From contig CM057165.1 in assembly GCA_029962745.1 (NCBI GenBank), positions 8,393,523 through 8,457,522 of the forward strand: DNA of 64,000 nt. Reading direction: 5' to 3'. Under the pieces are notes generated by a model. It made no database searches and was not told the DNA's origin. It saw nothing but the letters and a program-made list of their open reading frames with translations. Positions within the stretch are counted from its first letter, which is position 1. Each line of letters starts with the position of its first letter. A program made the position numbers and the translations under genes. This DNA comes from Echinometra lucunter (Eukaryota > Echinodermata > Echinoidea > Camarodonta > Echinometridae). Positions 1 to 13,000 of the stretch are shown one piece after another.

Positions 1-295
1 GCGACTCGGCGCAGGTGCTCAAATCGGCTGCCGTCAAAACTGACACGGGTCAACGTGTTATGCGTGCTCTCGACGGGCCAATGAGATCAAGGTCCCGTTC
101 ATGTGCGAAAGTTAAGATGATGCAATGGAACTTGAACTTCCTGAATTATAAGATCCTCTTCTTCATAAGTCTCTGCACATAATGGAGGCTAAGGCGACGC
201 TTTAACTGTAAATTGCAATAATGATATTTGAACATTCTTAATTATAAGGTCACTTTTAAGATTGTATACATGTCAGTGAGGATCATGCATCAACT

Positions 296-618
296 GGGTG
301 GTGTTTCATAAAGCTTTTCGTGAGGTTACGCTTGACTTTACGAACGACTCGAATATGAATTGCCAAATGGGATGCCAAAAGTTTTTTTCTGGCCTTTTTA
401 ACCAAGTGTGACTGCATTTGACATAGTCTCTATTAAATCATGGCAAAAGAAAACTTCGCGATAAAACATGTTTGCAAAGAAAAGTAATGTTAATCTTCGT
501 TTGCATATTTCACCTTTAGCTTTTGTCATTTATACTGATTCAGAATTTCATTTAGCTTGTCACATTCAAGTCGTTCGTAAAGTCAATCGTAACTTTAGGA
601 ACAGCTTTATGAACCCCC
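296..618. mobile_element. MITE, GTTTCATAAA family (diverged centre)
   Basis: Left arm GGTGTTTCATAAAGC..GACTTTACGAACGACT at about 298-350 is matched by the reverse complement of 570-618. It shares the terminal motif TTCATAAA with the elements at 25018, 26794 and 47138. Confidence 0.75.
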
Positions 619-2602
619 CCCCCCCCCGAATGACATACATTTTGAACAGTTTTCATCACTAGATCCTCTCCACATGTGAAAGTTAACGTGATGCTTCTAC
701 ATTGAAGATTCCTAAATCATTCATATAGTACACAGTATAATTAGAATCTTATTAATAATAATGCCGTAAAAGTCGAAGAGGGTTAGCATATTCCCAGGTG
801 CTAGGCAGTGGTACCACACTGAACACTGCTGGAAAATTCAAATGAAGTATGTGCCCCCCCCCCCCCCTCATTAATAAGAAGTGTGAGCTGTAGTAGTCAT
901 CTTTTCGAAGGGTGAAGAGGCAGGTGTGTTGAAATTGAATAGAAATGACCAACAAAAAACCGTTTTCTTCTAAGAAAATAATTCTTTAAAATCACTATTT
1001 GAGGTATGAATTGTTAAAGGCATTGTTAACATTGTTATAGTTTTTTTTTTTTTTTTAACTCATTTTGCTACTTGAAAATGGGATAAACATAAGGGTTATA
1101 GTGTAAAAAATACCAGTCTGAAAGTTTCGAAGTATAATATCCACAGGAAGTCTTTTTAATTATTGGACATATGAACGAATGTTTGAAAAATATATCGGGT
1201 GGGTTGCACAGATTAGACGTAAGGAGTGCGCATGCGCACATGGCTCACCGGACCGTACTGTGTGTATCGGCGTATCACGCGGAGGGAAGCAGATAACGGT
1301 TTTTTGGAACTCGAGTAAAACGGTCCTCGTATTTATCGTCTCTGAGACCAAAAAAATAATAAAATCGCGGTTTGCATCTTACTAACAGTTTTCATTCAAA
1401 ATTATGGTTGGTTTCAGGGTTTCTTGTACAAATACAAGTACTCATACACATGTTTCATCTTAGTTTGAGAATTTTTTAAATCGGTTGCTCACAGAGTTAG
1501 CCAATGCATTTGTGGCTATATCAAGACCCAAATCCTTCAAGAAGTGTTTTCAAGAAAATTTACCACCTCACTTCGAAAATGGTTAACATCATTATACTTA
1601 ATAGTGTACAAGTTTCTTTGAGCAGGAATTTACGCTAAGCCTTTGAAGACTTGTACAAAAAATAGAATTGCAGTAAAACATGTACTTGAACCGTGTTCAT
1701 TAGTAGACCAAATAGGCTTAAAGTGTTAACGCAAGCCCATTAGCTGGTTAATAACTATGAACCTTCATCTCTTATGTTAATGGTTTGATATCAGCGGACT
1801 ATCTTTCTCCTGCATGGACATGATCTTTCATGAATGAAATCAAATTTTTCATTAGCGTGACAAAAAGAGGAGATCCGGCGGGACTGAGGCAAGGGACTAT
1901 AACCTCTTTATGCGTCACACCTAGGGTCTTTCACGTTTAACATTCTATCGGCAACTGAATAAGCCATTCTTTTTAAGCAATTTGAAGATACAATTGCATA
2001 GCCCTTTTTGATTTGATTTGATTTGATTTGATTCATTTGTCAAGTTCAGACATACATAGTGATAAAGAGCACAAGGTATACATAAAGAAAAAGCTCATGA
2101 AAGCTTGACAGGATGACCCATGAAAGCTCGAAAGCTTATTTACAATGGGGTCCTAAAGAGAACAGAACAACTTGACTGCTGGTAACATAATACATAACAA
2201 TAATAAAATATATTTACAGGAGTTTAACAGCAACACTTTTAAAACGATAAAAAAAATCTACATGAAAGAACGAAATAATACATATGAATATCGATAAGGT
2301 AGAGAAAAGAATACTGATCTGTATGTCTAAAACATATCATAAAATTGTGTAAATCATGTCACTTGTTTCTCTTTTCTTAGACTCAAGTGATAGGAAATCT
2401 TTTAGTAGTCTTTTAAAGTGTGCAAAGTTTTCTACTGCTTTAATATTATTAGGGAGAGAATTCCAGTATTTGATTGCGTTATAATAAAAGCAGTTGCCAA
2501 TATTGCCTACCCGACGTTCGGGCAAGATAAAATTATACTGACTATATCTTGTATCATAATTATGTAAGTCTGTAACAAGCCCTCCCCTAACAAACCTAAT
2601 GA

Positions 2603-2603
2603 A

Positions 2604-2646
<43 letters not shown>
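2603..2646. repeat. CT dinucleotide microsatellite
   Basis: Uninterrupted CT run of over 40 bases. Confidence 0.95.
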
Positions 2647-2650
<4 letters not shown>

Positions 2651-5600
2651 TAGATATGAACACATTTTGTGTTTTCTTTTCATGTTTGCTGTTTCTATTA
2701 AATTAACAGGCCTGAATGGTATATCTAAACGTTAATCATTATACATGTTAATATACATGTATATCTTTTTAAATCACGAATGCCCCTTTGCGTGCTATTG
2801 ATAATACAGTCCATTCATTAAAGTTTGAATATTTAAAAAACAAATTGGCCTGCTTTTCAACCTATAATTTCGATATTTTGCTTATTTAAACTATAGGAAT
2901 AACTTATGTGGTATATGTAGCGTTTTCAACAATTTAACATGTTTAAAGGCTAGATCACATTCTACGTCCAAATAATTTATCAGAAACACGTTTGAACAGT
3001 ATTACACACACACGGAGAAGGTCAACCGTACTATCCCTTCTTCTCCTTTCTCTTCTCTTTCACCGATCTCTCTGTCTTCCTCTTCCTGTCTCCTAAAGTT
3101 TCTGTCTCTTCTTTTTCTTTCTCTCTCTCTCCCCTTTTCCTTTCTTTCTCTTCCCCTCTCATTCTCTCCCCCTCTCTTCGTTCTCTATCTGTCCCCCCCC
3201 CCTCTCTCTCTCTTTCTCTCTAAATTCTAGAAGACACCATTTTCACGACATTGATAGGTCGAGTGAGGCAGTAGCTGGATATGGGCGGACTATAACCGGC
3301 TGCTGCAAGGTCTGGGCGGCGTGCCAAAAAATGAATTGCGTCCACACCGAGCTATTTCGGAGGATATCGTGATGAATTATTTTCCGAATCACTTCACGTG
3401 TTTGATGAAACCATCGCGATGTAGATCACAAGCCTGCCCCTCGTCGCTGGCGCGGTAATTGATCATTTTGTAGCTATCTAGCTCGGTTTAGCTGGCTAGC
3501 TATATCTGGTCGACCGATAAAGGCAGTGGCGTACAAGATTCCTGTACCACCATGATCACCGTTCACGAGGGATGAAACATGGAGATCATTGGTGGAAGAT
3601 GAAATAGGTTACCAGTAATCTTTGGTAGCTTTATTTTTACTTCCGAAAAACGGGGGGGGGGGGGGGGGGAAGAGAAAGATATTCGAAAGAAAATATTGAC
3701 AAGCACCCCTAGACCGGAATTCAGAGATGTTGTTTTTGGCCCCTATTTACTAATAAGACTTGTTCCAATAATAAAAGAGCAGAAGCTCAGTAATTTTGAA
3801 TAATTTCCACGATTTTATGTTGGAAGTCTTTAATATCTTAAAAATCCATGTAATGTGCCAGAATTTCTGCAATTTTCATGTTTCCTCAATTGAAAATATA
3901 TATTCAAGGCTGAAAATACATGTATATCTGAATTGTTTATTAACAAAAAGTTCAGCATTTCAATTTAACAAACCATGAAGAGAAAACAAATTCGACTAGG
4001 CGCCCATTTTTACCTACATTGTTAGGCCTAGCTGTGCTTAAGGTTTGATGTTTACCAGGGGAGGGGCAGTGTGTACTCAAGACTACCATTTCCACCCCCT
4101 CCCAATCTAGCCATTTCTACGTCATTCCAACCAGTCAGGCGTAAGTCGGATAATGCCTTGCTTGCTCAGTATTGCTGGCTTTAACTAGCTATCAAACACG
4201 CATTGGCGTAAATGTCGGGAGGAGGGTGGGGGGAGGGAGGGATGGGGAAGATGGGGGTATATATCCCCACAAACACTATTTAGGGAGAGGGGGATGGTAT
4301 GTACAAAATATATACCCCCACTTTTGAAAGAAATGATATTTTAATCAATTAGTTGCTGAAATTTTGATAAATCTATCACAAACGATGGTATAAATACCAG
4401 TAAAATTTATAAGAAATCTTATCTACCCCCCCCCCCCAAAAAAAAAAAAACCCAGATAGGATGGGAGAGTGATGTGTGCGGGTGCGTGTGCGGATGGGTG
4501 AGGGTGGGTGTACACGTGTGTGAGTACGAGCTAGAAATTTCGGCAAAATATTTCGATCATCTCCCCCCCCCCCCCCTCCCATCCAACCCCACTCCTCGAA
4601 ACGGACTTACGCCGGTGCAAACATGCCCGATTACTCTCTCAAACAAAAAATGAGTGGAGAGGATTTTCTGCATTTTATCCCAGTGAGAAGGGAAAGGGAA
4701 ATATGCCTCATTGATTAGCTTTTAGTGTTTCCAATCAACTTGAATTCGATGTGCTGATAAAGATAGAATTAAATGTGTTAATAAAATCAGAAGTAAATGT
4801 GCTAATAGAGTTATAAATTCATGAATGAGTAAGGGTTAAGAAGAACCGTAAACGATGTTATTACAGATTGTCATTCATCACAATCTCTTTTAAAGCAAAG
4901 GGACTTGTAAACAAAACGACAAAAAATGAGAAAAATCGCAATGAATATGCATTTGTCACCAAAGACTTTTTAACAAGAGAAATCTGAAAGGTATATTTAT
5001 TATTATTATTATTATCATTATTTATAATTGATAAGTTTTTATTGATCCATACATTCAAAAGAAACAAACAAGCAAACAAAGCATTTTGCAATACCAAAAT
5101 AGATCGAAGATAATAAATCAGTGAATAGCTCTAAAAAATTAGTGTCTATTTTACATTAAGTGAAGAACATCAAGTCGTGTAGAAAATCCTCTTTTGTTTG
5201 ATTCAGAATGTCCATTGTCGTATACCATCGATTTCATTATGTTTATTGTTATTATAAACAGACATGCAACAAGCATGTCAAATTGTTCATGCTATAGCGC
5301 GAAAAACAGATCATTCTTCGAGATCAAATCACATATTGCCAAATCAGAGCAGGTTACTGGCATAGTTTTCAAAGAATATACGAGTAGATTTTAAAGTATT
5401 AATATTTTACAGCGTGTATTTTTCGTCATATTTATATGTAAATAAAAATATACAAGTTATTCCACTTAGATTGACTATCCATGGATTGACTAATAGTAAG
5501 TAGATCTGAATCATACGAGCTACAGATTTGAGGTAGAAAACTGCTATGAAGGCTGATTATGAGGGGTCGCAAAACATGAATCACTTTGAATGAGCCAAAT

Positions 5601-6139
5601 GCCTATACAGGTCTATTGTTCAGTTCAAGATGAACAATGACTGAAACAAAATTTTGAAAAACTGCCATCTTTGCTAGACAATATGCTAGATAATCAGCGC
5701 GAGCCTGGCCCGACGCAGAAACTCAGGTGGAACCGGATATCATGATTTAATTATTGATACAATCCACATGATTCATGTGCATGTTGGATACATAATATTT
5801 ATCAGGTCTCATCTGGGTTAGGTGCACTTATTGTTTTCATCGTTTTATATCATCCATCATTATGAAGCATTCAATTCTATAACGACGGCTTTGCATTCTA
5901 ATTCGTAATTTCCTGGTTACTATGTGTAGCATTAATGACACTTAAAACGGGAAATTGCATCCCCAAGCAATGCTTTGCTATGATGTGCAAAAATGGAGAG
6001 AGAGAGAGAGATATACAAAGACATAGGCAGAGAGACAGAAAGACAAGAAAGACACAGACGAAGGGTGGGTGCATGGAAAAAAATCCAAAGGGGCTTTAGT
6101 AGATATAAGGCATGTATAACTTGTGCATGCAGAACATAC

Positions 6140-6217
6140 AGAAAGCGAGAGAGAGAGAGAGAGAGAGAGAGAGGTTATAAAGATATGAGACAACCGTGAC
6201 GCATTAAAGTGCAAGAG

Positions 6218-6262
<45 letters not shown>
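6140..6262. repeat. GA microsatellites
   Basis: Two GA runs (about 6149-6173 and 6219-6262) with GA-rich flanks from 5995 to 6450. Long ORFs here are repeat artefacts. Confidence 0.93.
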
Positions 6263-6266
<4 letters not shown>

Positions 6267-7250
6267 GAGAGATAGAGAGAGGCAGACAGACGGAGGGACA
6301 GACAGAGACAGAAACAGACCTGTGAATACATTTAGCTATAGACAAATAAATAGCAAAAGCACAGACAATTGCGGGGACGGAAAGTGACCATGAGATAGAC
6401 AGACACATGGACAGATTTAGGGGCACAAAGAGAGGGACAGAGAGACAAAGACAGAGGGTACACGAATCGGGAATAAAGCAGTAATTTCCAGAGAGTGGGT
6501 CAATCAAACGATCTCCAAATCAAAAGTGATCAGGTAACTAATTGTTCTGTGTTCATCCACCTATCAAATGTGTGGTGCTAATATCGTGACCTTTTCCCGC
6601 CAAAATTAAAAAAACTGTAATTAAACCTACCCTTCTGACCCACATAACAGTGACCTTATATAAAGTTCCAGTCACAACAAACCGATTACAATCTACACCA
6701 TGCATACCGATTCTGAGAGGTCAATACTGACAGAGAATGAGCCAATGTGACTTGCATCAGTAATTAGGAAAAGGGAGCAACATGAGCGAAAAGGGAAAAA
6801 AATTATATATTGTCTTTACGTCGAATGTGAATATCATTTTCAAATATAAAATCTGTAGGCTAACTTTGAAAAATCATTCATATTCCTCGTGTTATTATTT
6901 TTTTTTCTTTCCAGTTGACGATTTGGTGCAAAATCAATAGAAACCAACAAGAGAATTACAAAATGTACAGATGCAGGATGTAAGATTAGATATGAAACCC
7001 TCTTGATAATAATAATAAGTCGGATACGGATTAAAGCAACGTCGGAATGGTTACATTTAATACTCTACTATTAGAAGTCAAATATTACGTGATGTTTTTC
7101 GATGGTAATATTTCCTTTATAATTTGTTTTTTCAATCGTTTGCTGTCTGTCACTTCTGTCCATACTGTCGAAATAGGCCTATGTTACTTACTGTGTATAC
7201 GGTAAAGGTGACAATTAAAAAAGGTGTTATACACCGGGCAAACTCAGTTT

Positions 7251-7290
7251 TCGTGGCGCCCCCTGTCACCAACTAGCCCGGTCACGTGAC
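7251..7290. promoter_or_regulatory. candidate CTCF-like core and palindromic E-box
   Basis: GCGCCCCCTG (7256-7265) is the reverse complement of CAGGGGGCGC, the core of the CTCF motif; the outer part of the motif is not matched. GTCACGTGAC (7281-7290) is a 10-bp palindrome with a CACGTG E-box. Function is only inferred. Confidence 0.35.
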
Positions 7291-7525
7291 CTGAATGCTA
7301 TCTGAACCACCATCCATCTGATTCGGGGGGTCGATTTCCGCCGCTTGTCAGCATGCTAACACGTTTGATCGTGCTTCTCCCATCGTTTGTATTTATCTTA
7401 CCCGTACAGTTTACTTGCCAGCATGTTGGAATCCCTCATAACACACAAACCGCATGCATGTCTTTTTCTGGTTCTCTCTCCGTTTTCTCCCTCTCACTCA
7501 TCCCTCTCCCTCTTTCTCCCCTCCC

Positions 7526-7528
<3 letters not shown>

Positions 7529-7580
<52 letters not shown>
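7529..7580. repeat. CT dinucleotide microsatellite
   Basis: Uninterrupted CT run of about 50 bases. Confidence 0.95.
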
Positions 7581-7581
<1 letters not shown>

Positions 7582-8602
7582 CTTTATGCCATTCTCTACC
7601 CCTCACCTCTCCCTGTCTTTCTTGCTGTTTTGCTTTTGATTAATGAGAACTACATATATTCTTACTTTCTGTTTTGTGTCTTATTTGTTTACATTTTGTT
7701 TTCTTTTGTTGTTTTTTTTTCAACCCGCATAATTATTATCCCCATCTTTAAAACGCTTCTTTATTCGTTGATTCTGTTTCTTTCTTTTCTCGGAAACTAT
7801 GTTTGGTAATGGGTTCAAATGGAATGATCTCAGTCGTCTTATCTCGATTTTTCGTCCCTTGTGATCGGGTGGTTTATCACTTTTAGCTATTTCTTCCACC
7901 TTTTTCAAAATTATTTATAAATCCCGAGGTGAAAGGTGGAAAAGAAAGTACAAAAATGCATTTTGCATGTCTGCATTTCAACATTTTGTGGTATCAGTGT
8001 TCGAAACAAAGATATTTACAGCTGTTTGAAAATTTCATTGTGGATCTATACCGTCGACATGGTCGAGCAATAAGCCGTAACAAACTTTATTACGAATGGC
8101 TGCCGTAATTTATCTTTGATGAAATTCGAATTGCGGACAAGTTCCTTTATCAGAAATTAATAACAATATGTCAATTCAGAATTTACATTTTGAGTAGTAT
8201 GCAGTATCAAATGAGTACACATATTTGTTTTATACACAAGAAAGTGATGATATATGAGCAAGTCTGGTCGATTAAAACTTAACACTATTCCAAGAGTCGC
8301 GCTTTTAAAATTGACCTTGAATTAACCCAGGCCCTCATATTTCACGGGCAAATGACTTCATCATTTTTCAAAGTTATGTTTGTAATGCATCTATTTCACG
8401 AATGACTGTGCAGAATAATTATCTTTGCTTTGCGTGCGGCACGTGGGATATTGAGCAATGGAGTAGATTAATCTATTTCCGTCTATAAATATGCTTTCGC
8501 AGTATACAAGGGGTCACACAGAGTGTCTGTTTTGGAATTGAATAATTTGGTAATCCAACTACATAATATGAACGTTCGCATTTAAGGATTAAAATTCATA
8601 CG

Positions 8603-8974
8603 CACTAAGAAAATAAGGTTCAATTTTGCACCCTTCAAATGCAATACTGGGAGCCCCTTTATAGGTACAACTTTGCAACCTAAGAAGCATTTGGAACCTT
8701 GAAGGTGCAGTGAGCTACATTTTGCACTCTAAAGGGTGCAAAGTTGTATCCTTTATGGGAAGGTGCAAATTTGCACCCTTTTGAATCAAAAAACTTCTGC
8801 ACCCTTAAAGGTGCAAAGTTACACCTTTCAGTGTGCAGACGGGAATTACCGGGTACAAACAAGTACAAAAGGGTGCATCTTTGCACCTTTTCCATGTATA
8901 GGGCGCAAGACTGCACCCAAAAAGGTCCTACCAGTGTTGCATTTAGGATGTAAATTGAACCTTTTTTCTTAGTG
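8603..8974. mobile_element. CACTA-type non-autonomous element with subterminal repeats
   Basis: Terminal inverted repeats begin CACTAAGAAAATAAGGTTCA and end with the complement (..TTCTTAGTG), about 24 bp with one mismatch. The interior is an array of short GGTGCAAA / TTTGCACC motifs in both orientations, as CACTA transposons carry for transposase binding. No intact target-site duplication was seen. Confidence 0.75.
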
Positions 8975-9225
8975 TGTAATGAATGAAAATAATTCAAAAT
9001 GTGTAAGTCTGTACTTGAAATCAATTCATTATGCCGTCCTTAATTATCCGTTTTATTTTGTAATTATATCATCCATCAACTTGCATAATGATGGCATGAT
9101 ATAATGAAATCATGGTATCTCAAATTATATTCTTAGCTATTGATTGGTAGTGTCTTACAATGTATTTAAATCTACCCGTTGCAATCTTCTACTCCTTCCT
9201 ATTTTTGTATGTCTGCAAAATCTGT

Positions 9226-9545
9226 GGAGATATTGTAGTCCAGTGGATACGTCTCAGGACTATGAATTACAAGGTACAGGGTTCGAATCCCTGCTGCAGC
9301 ACTAACGTCTTTTGGCAAGACATTGATCTACATTTGCCACACTCGACTCAGGTGTAGTAAGTGAATACCTACTAGGATTTAGTCCTTGAATGCACTGAGC
9401 GCTATCATGATGGCTATGGTTGCCAGAGCAAGCAGTCGTGGTAACATCCATCGTCCTTTAGAACCGCACAGAGACATTAGATCATATTGTGACATGCGCT
9501 ATTCCAGAACGGAATATTGCAATCATTATCATGATTATTAAAGTG
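9226..9545 (+). mobile_element. tRNA-derived SINE, copy 1
   Basis: Pol III A box TAGTCCAGTGG (9236-9246) and B box GGTTCGAATCC (9280-9290) at normal tRNA spacing. The body shares GGCAAGACATTGATCTACAT-like sequence with the copy at 44008-43658. The tail ends ATTATCATGATTATTA. Confidence 0.85.
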
Positions 9546-9871
9546 TGACAAGCTATATCAGGAACTAGTATTCAAACCGCTTTTTTTTTCTTAATGCTTT
9601 TGTAGGTTCCATTAGGTTTTAGTCTTATTCTGTTTGTGTTTATTTTTCGTTTTGGGTTTTTTTTTTTAGTCTCTTTGCTGCTTTGTTGATGTTGATGTTG
9701 GTATTATTTGTCTCTTTTTGTATTTTGTTCGACGTGTTCTGTACAAGTTACATCAAAATTATAACGTGTCAGTCAAAAAAAAAAATATGGTCAGAATAAA
9801 CCTTAATTACCCATCAGTCATCAGTGCAATCATTCACATTTGTGTTTTATTTTGTTTTCCTCTCGCTGCAG

Positions 9872-10008
9872 GTCAGACGTGGCAAAAGTGCAAGGAGTTA
9901 TGGTACAATGGAGCTAGGTTCTTTGTCAACTTATGGAATTATTTCGATTTCTTCATGCTCTCTCTCTTTTGGAGTTTCATCGCACTCAGGGTGATGGTCA
10001 TTATACAG
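9872..10008 (+). CDS. TRPC: TRPC exon: S3 helix
   Basis: Acceptor TCGCTGCAG before it and donor GTACGT after it. The first two bases complete a split codon, and the exon ends in phase 0. It encodes [13 protein letters not shown] followed by the S3 helix; TRPC proteins have the KxMWDGG..WWNLMDF motif at this position. Confidence 0.9.
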
Positions 10009-13000
10009 GTACGTATACACAGAAAATAATCGGTGGAGTAGTCCTTGGGGCACAGGGGCACTTGCCCCAATTAATGGCAAAATGGAAGGAAATTGAAAAC
10101 GAGCGAAATTGACAGGTAGGTGGAAATAGGATGAGAAAAAAAGATGATTTGACCCCCCCCCCCCCCCATCTCTTATACTTTGTGGCCTTGTTAATACGCA
10201 TATAATTTGGCTAGGAGGACCAAGCACCCACCTTCCCGCTTGGATGATGCCCCCTCGAAAAGTAGACCATGCTCCGCCACTAACATGAGGGTGGCGGTCT
10301 ATATACAGGTGGTATATCGGAGCAAAATCAGTGGCGTATAAGAAGGGCATAATGGGCACTTGACCCTAATTTCATCGTAAAAACAGAATGAATTGGAAAG
10401 AGAAATATACGATCGTAAGACTTTCGAAAAATCAACCCCAACTAATTTTTCGACATGGACGTCACTTTTCTTGAAATGTGTGAACTTTTTACAGTGTAAT
10501 CCAAACATGAATTCTTTTGGACATGCAGTAGGCTTCTGAAACTATCCTTGAACATGTCGAATAGATTTCTCTAAAGCATTTGCAGTTGTGTTAGAAATGA
10601 AAGAAGAAGGGAAAAGAATGGGGGAAAAGAATGATTGACCCCCCTCCCCCTGCGCTCTTTTTTTAGCAATTGATATGTTATTCTTCGAGTAGGACTGATG
10701 CCATGTTTCCTCATGAAGTACGTACCCCGCATCTATTTTTTATATATCATAATTGCCAAGATAATTCTGAAATAATGGTAGCCGGGTAATGAAAAGAATT
10801 GTATTCCTTAATATTGCTTTGTCATAAAATTATATGTCATAATATCACATTCCAAGGCAAGTCCAATGGAAAATCAACAGCCATGATGTCTTTCCAGGGA
10901 TTTTTGAAAATGTATATTTATTCATGCAGGAATGAATGTGGGTAATGTGTGCAATATCATGTATGGTTAACTTCATTTTTGTGTAATTCATTCATAAAAT
11001 GCAATATTGCTCAAATTTGTTTGAGAAAAGGGTAAAGTCTAATATTTGTTAACTGATGCTTTGAATTAAACCGGAGTCTTGCGAGGGCAATCTAATTCCA
11101 CTAATTCTGTTTGACTCCAGAGTCGCTCCTGTATTGGGCCATGATGGTTAAGGTTCGCCTCTGTTTGCTTACCTCAGCTTACACTTCATAATGGTTTGCA
11201 TAACCTCTTTTCCCAGTCTCCTATTCGGTTCCTAAGGGTGCTGATGCGTGTAATAAGAGTGGGGGCCGCTGGATCATTTGCGTCACCAGCCTTTGACACG
11301 TCTAACGATCCCACCGATCTGTAGTGTTTTTTGTAAATGGTGGTCATACGTCAGTCATACCGCTAAACCGATTTCTAAGCAACTGATTCTTATAGTCACT
11401 TGGGGCAATGTAAAAGTTTGTTCGATCTGTTATCGGTTTGGTATCGGTTATGTTAGTGTGACCTGGGGTACTCACATATGGGTTTCTGACAGCAGCGTCA
11501 TGACTGTGAGTTGGTCTGGGGATCGGAATTAAAACGTGGAACATTGATGATGAATGGCTTGAACATTATGAAGCCATGCAGAACATCATCATTGTTTAAC
11601 TATATACAAAGCCTGTTTACGCATCATCCATTTGAAGAGTAGGCACCGTGGTATAAATGCGACATCCATCAATGGTAATTGCTCACCAAAATATTGCCGA
11701 GTATAGGATTTCGACACGAAAATAAATGTTCCATTTAATGAACTGTTTTAATTCCAATATCATAACCTCTGATGCGTTATCGTTGTCTGACATATTAATT
11801 CATTCATCTAAGCCAAAACAGAATAAAAAAACAAATATTTTTTTAAAGTGGAGTTGGACCTAATTCCTCCCAAAATTAATCTTTTGCTATCCCTCTGTTT
11901 TCAAGATGAATTATTCATTAATTTTCACTTTAAATATAAAATTTTTGCCGATTGTGTTATCAGGTTATCAATAGCCTATGTTTTATATAAAGCCGTATGC
12001 AAAAGCACAATAAGAAACAAACTTGAGCCGTATGTAGGACGAAGGTAATGTATTGACTAATTTTCCCCTTGAAGTGCCTAATGTCGATGAATAATAATAT
12101 AAAGATGTTTTAAAACAGTTACTTCAAAGCCATACATTACGATTACAACAGAACTGAAAACTGATGACAGAGAGAACTACAGAGAGAGAGAGAGAGGGGG
12201 GGGGGGGGGGTTACAGATCAGTAAATGCCATGTGTTCTGAAGAGTCTTGTCGAAAACACACGACTCGGAGGACCTGATCCAAGGCAAGTTTGACAGCGCA
12301 ATGTCAATAAAATCTCGACATCAGCGCTTCCGACGAAGAAGAACCACTCCTTGGACAGTCCCCACGCGATCAAAACGGTGTGAGTATCACCGACACACTC
12401 CAACATAAATGGCGCTTCTCCATAACAATCTGCAAACAGAGCGGGTTATTCCCATCCGCATACCGAGACTTCCCGGGAATGCTTCTTCAATAATCTTCGG
12501 CAAACACAGCGGGTGTCAATAGCTGAAGCACACTCCAACGTCGATGACAAGATTTGTCACACGTCCAATGGTATGATAGTGTGACGAGGATGATTTTCAC
12601 GATGACCCACTCGAGTTCTTCAAGAGCACGTCATCTTCAGTAGATGTAAATACATTAAGTGCTTCATGATATGCTCAAGAAAATGAAGTTAATGGTAGTC
12701 TAAGAAAGAGAGCAACCTTGAAGCCATGCATGTCTTTCATTTTTTCATTCTACCCTCTCTTTCTCTTTCTCTCTTTCCTTCTCCATCTCTCTTTCGCTTT
12801 TCTTCCTATCTTTCTCTTCTCTCTCATCTCCCTTCACCTTTCTCCCAAATCTGCAGTCTCTTTCTGTCTCTATCTCTCTCGCTTTTCTGTTTCCTCCTAT
12901 GAGGTCATATTTATACTCCTGTAATTTAAAAAAAATATGTAAGCTCATGACGGTCTTGTTTTAAGGTCTTTGTTCAGCCCTCATCTTTTCATTCCATCTT

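Larger units (their letters stand above)
1..9871. other. region upstream of the first recognised TRPC exon
   Basis: Mostly AT-rich DNA with microsatellites and mobile elements. Bases 3-180 are open in one plus-strand frame and the first 100 are GC-rich (DSAQVLKSAAVKTD), which could be the end of an exon, but I cannot match it to TRPC. GC-richer blocks at 1195-1330, 3235-3640 and 7240-7350 have no recognisable coding content. Confidence 0.4.

Noticed and set aside
1..180. Open plus-strand frame at the window edge as a TRPC exon
   Set aside because: The residues match no TRPC segment I know and the only nearby GT (GTCCCG) is a poor donor. It is left unassigned.
5978..6507. Long Ser/Leu-rich open frames on the minus strand
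   Set aside because: They translate a GA/CT microsatellite region; there is no splice or start context.
7353..7809. Open frames with a signal-peptide-like start (MLTRLIVLLPSFVFIL) followed by a Ser/Leu run
   Set aside because: The frame runs straight into a CT microsatellite and no donor site supports an exon. Coincidence is more likely.
8680..9024. 114-residue minus-strand frame with repeated Cys/Phe/Ala-Pro motifs
   Set aside because: It is the translation of the GGTGCAAA subterminal repeats of the CACTA-type element.
9160..9357. Small ORF or tRNA gene at the A/B box sequence
   Set aside because: The acceptor arms do not pair and a SINE body and tail follow, so it is a SINE copy, not a functional tRNA gene.
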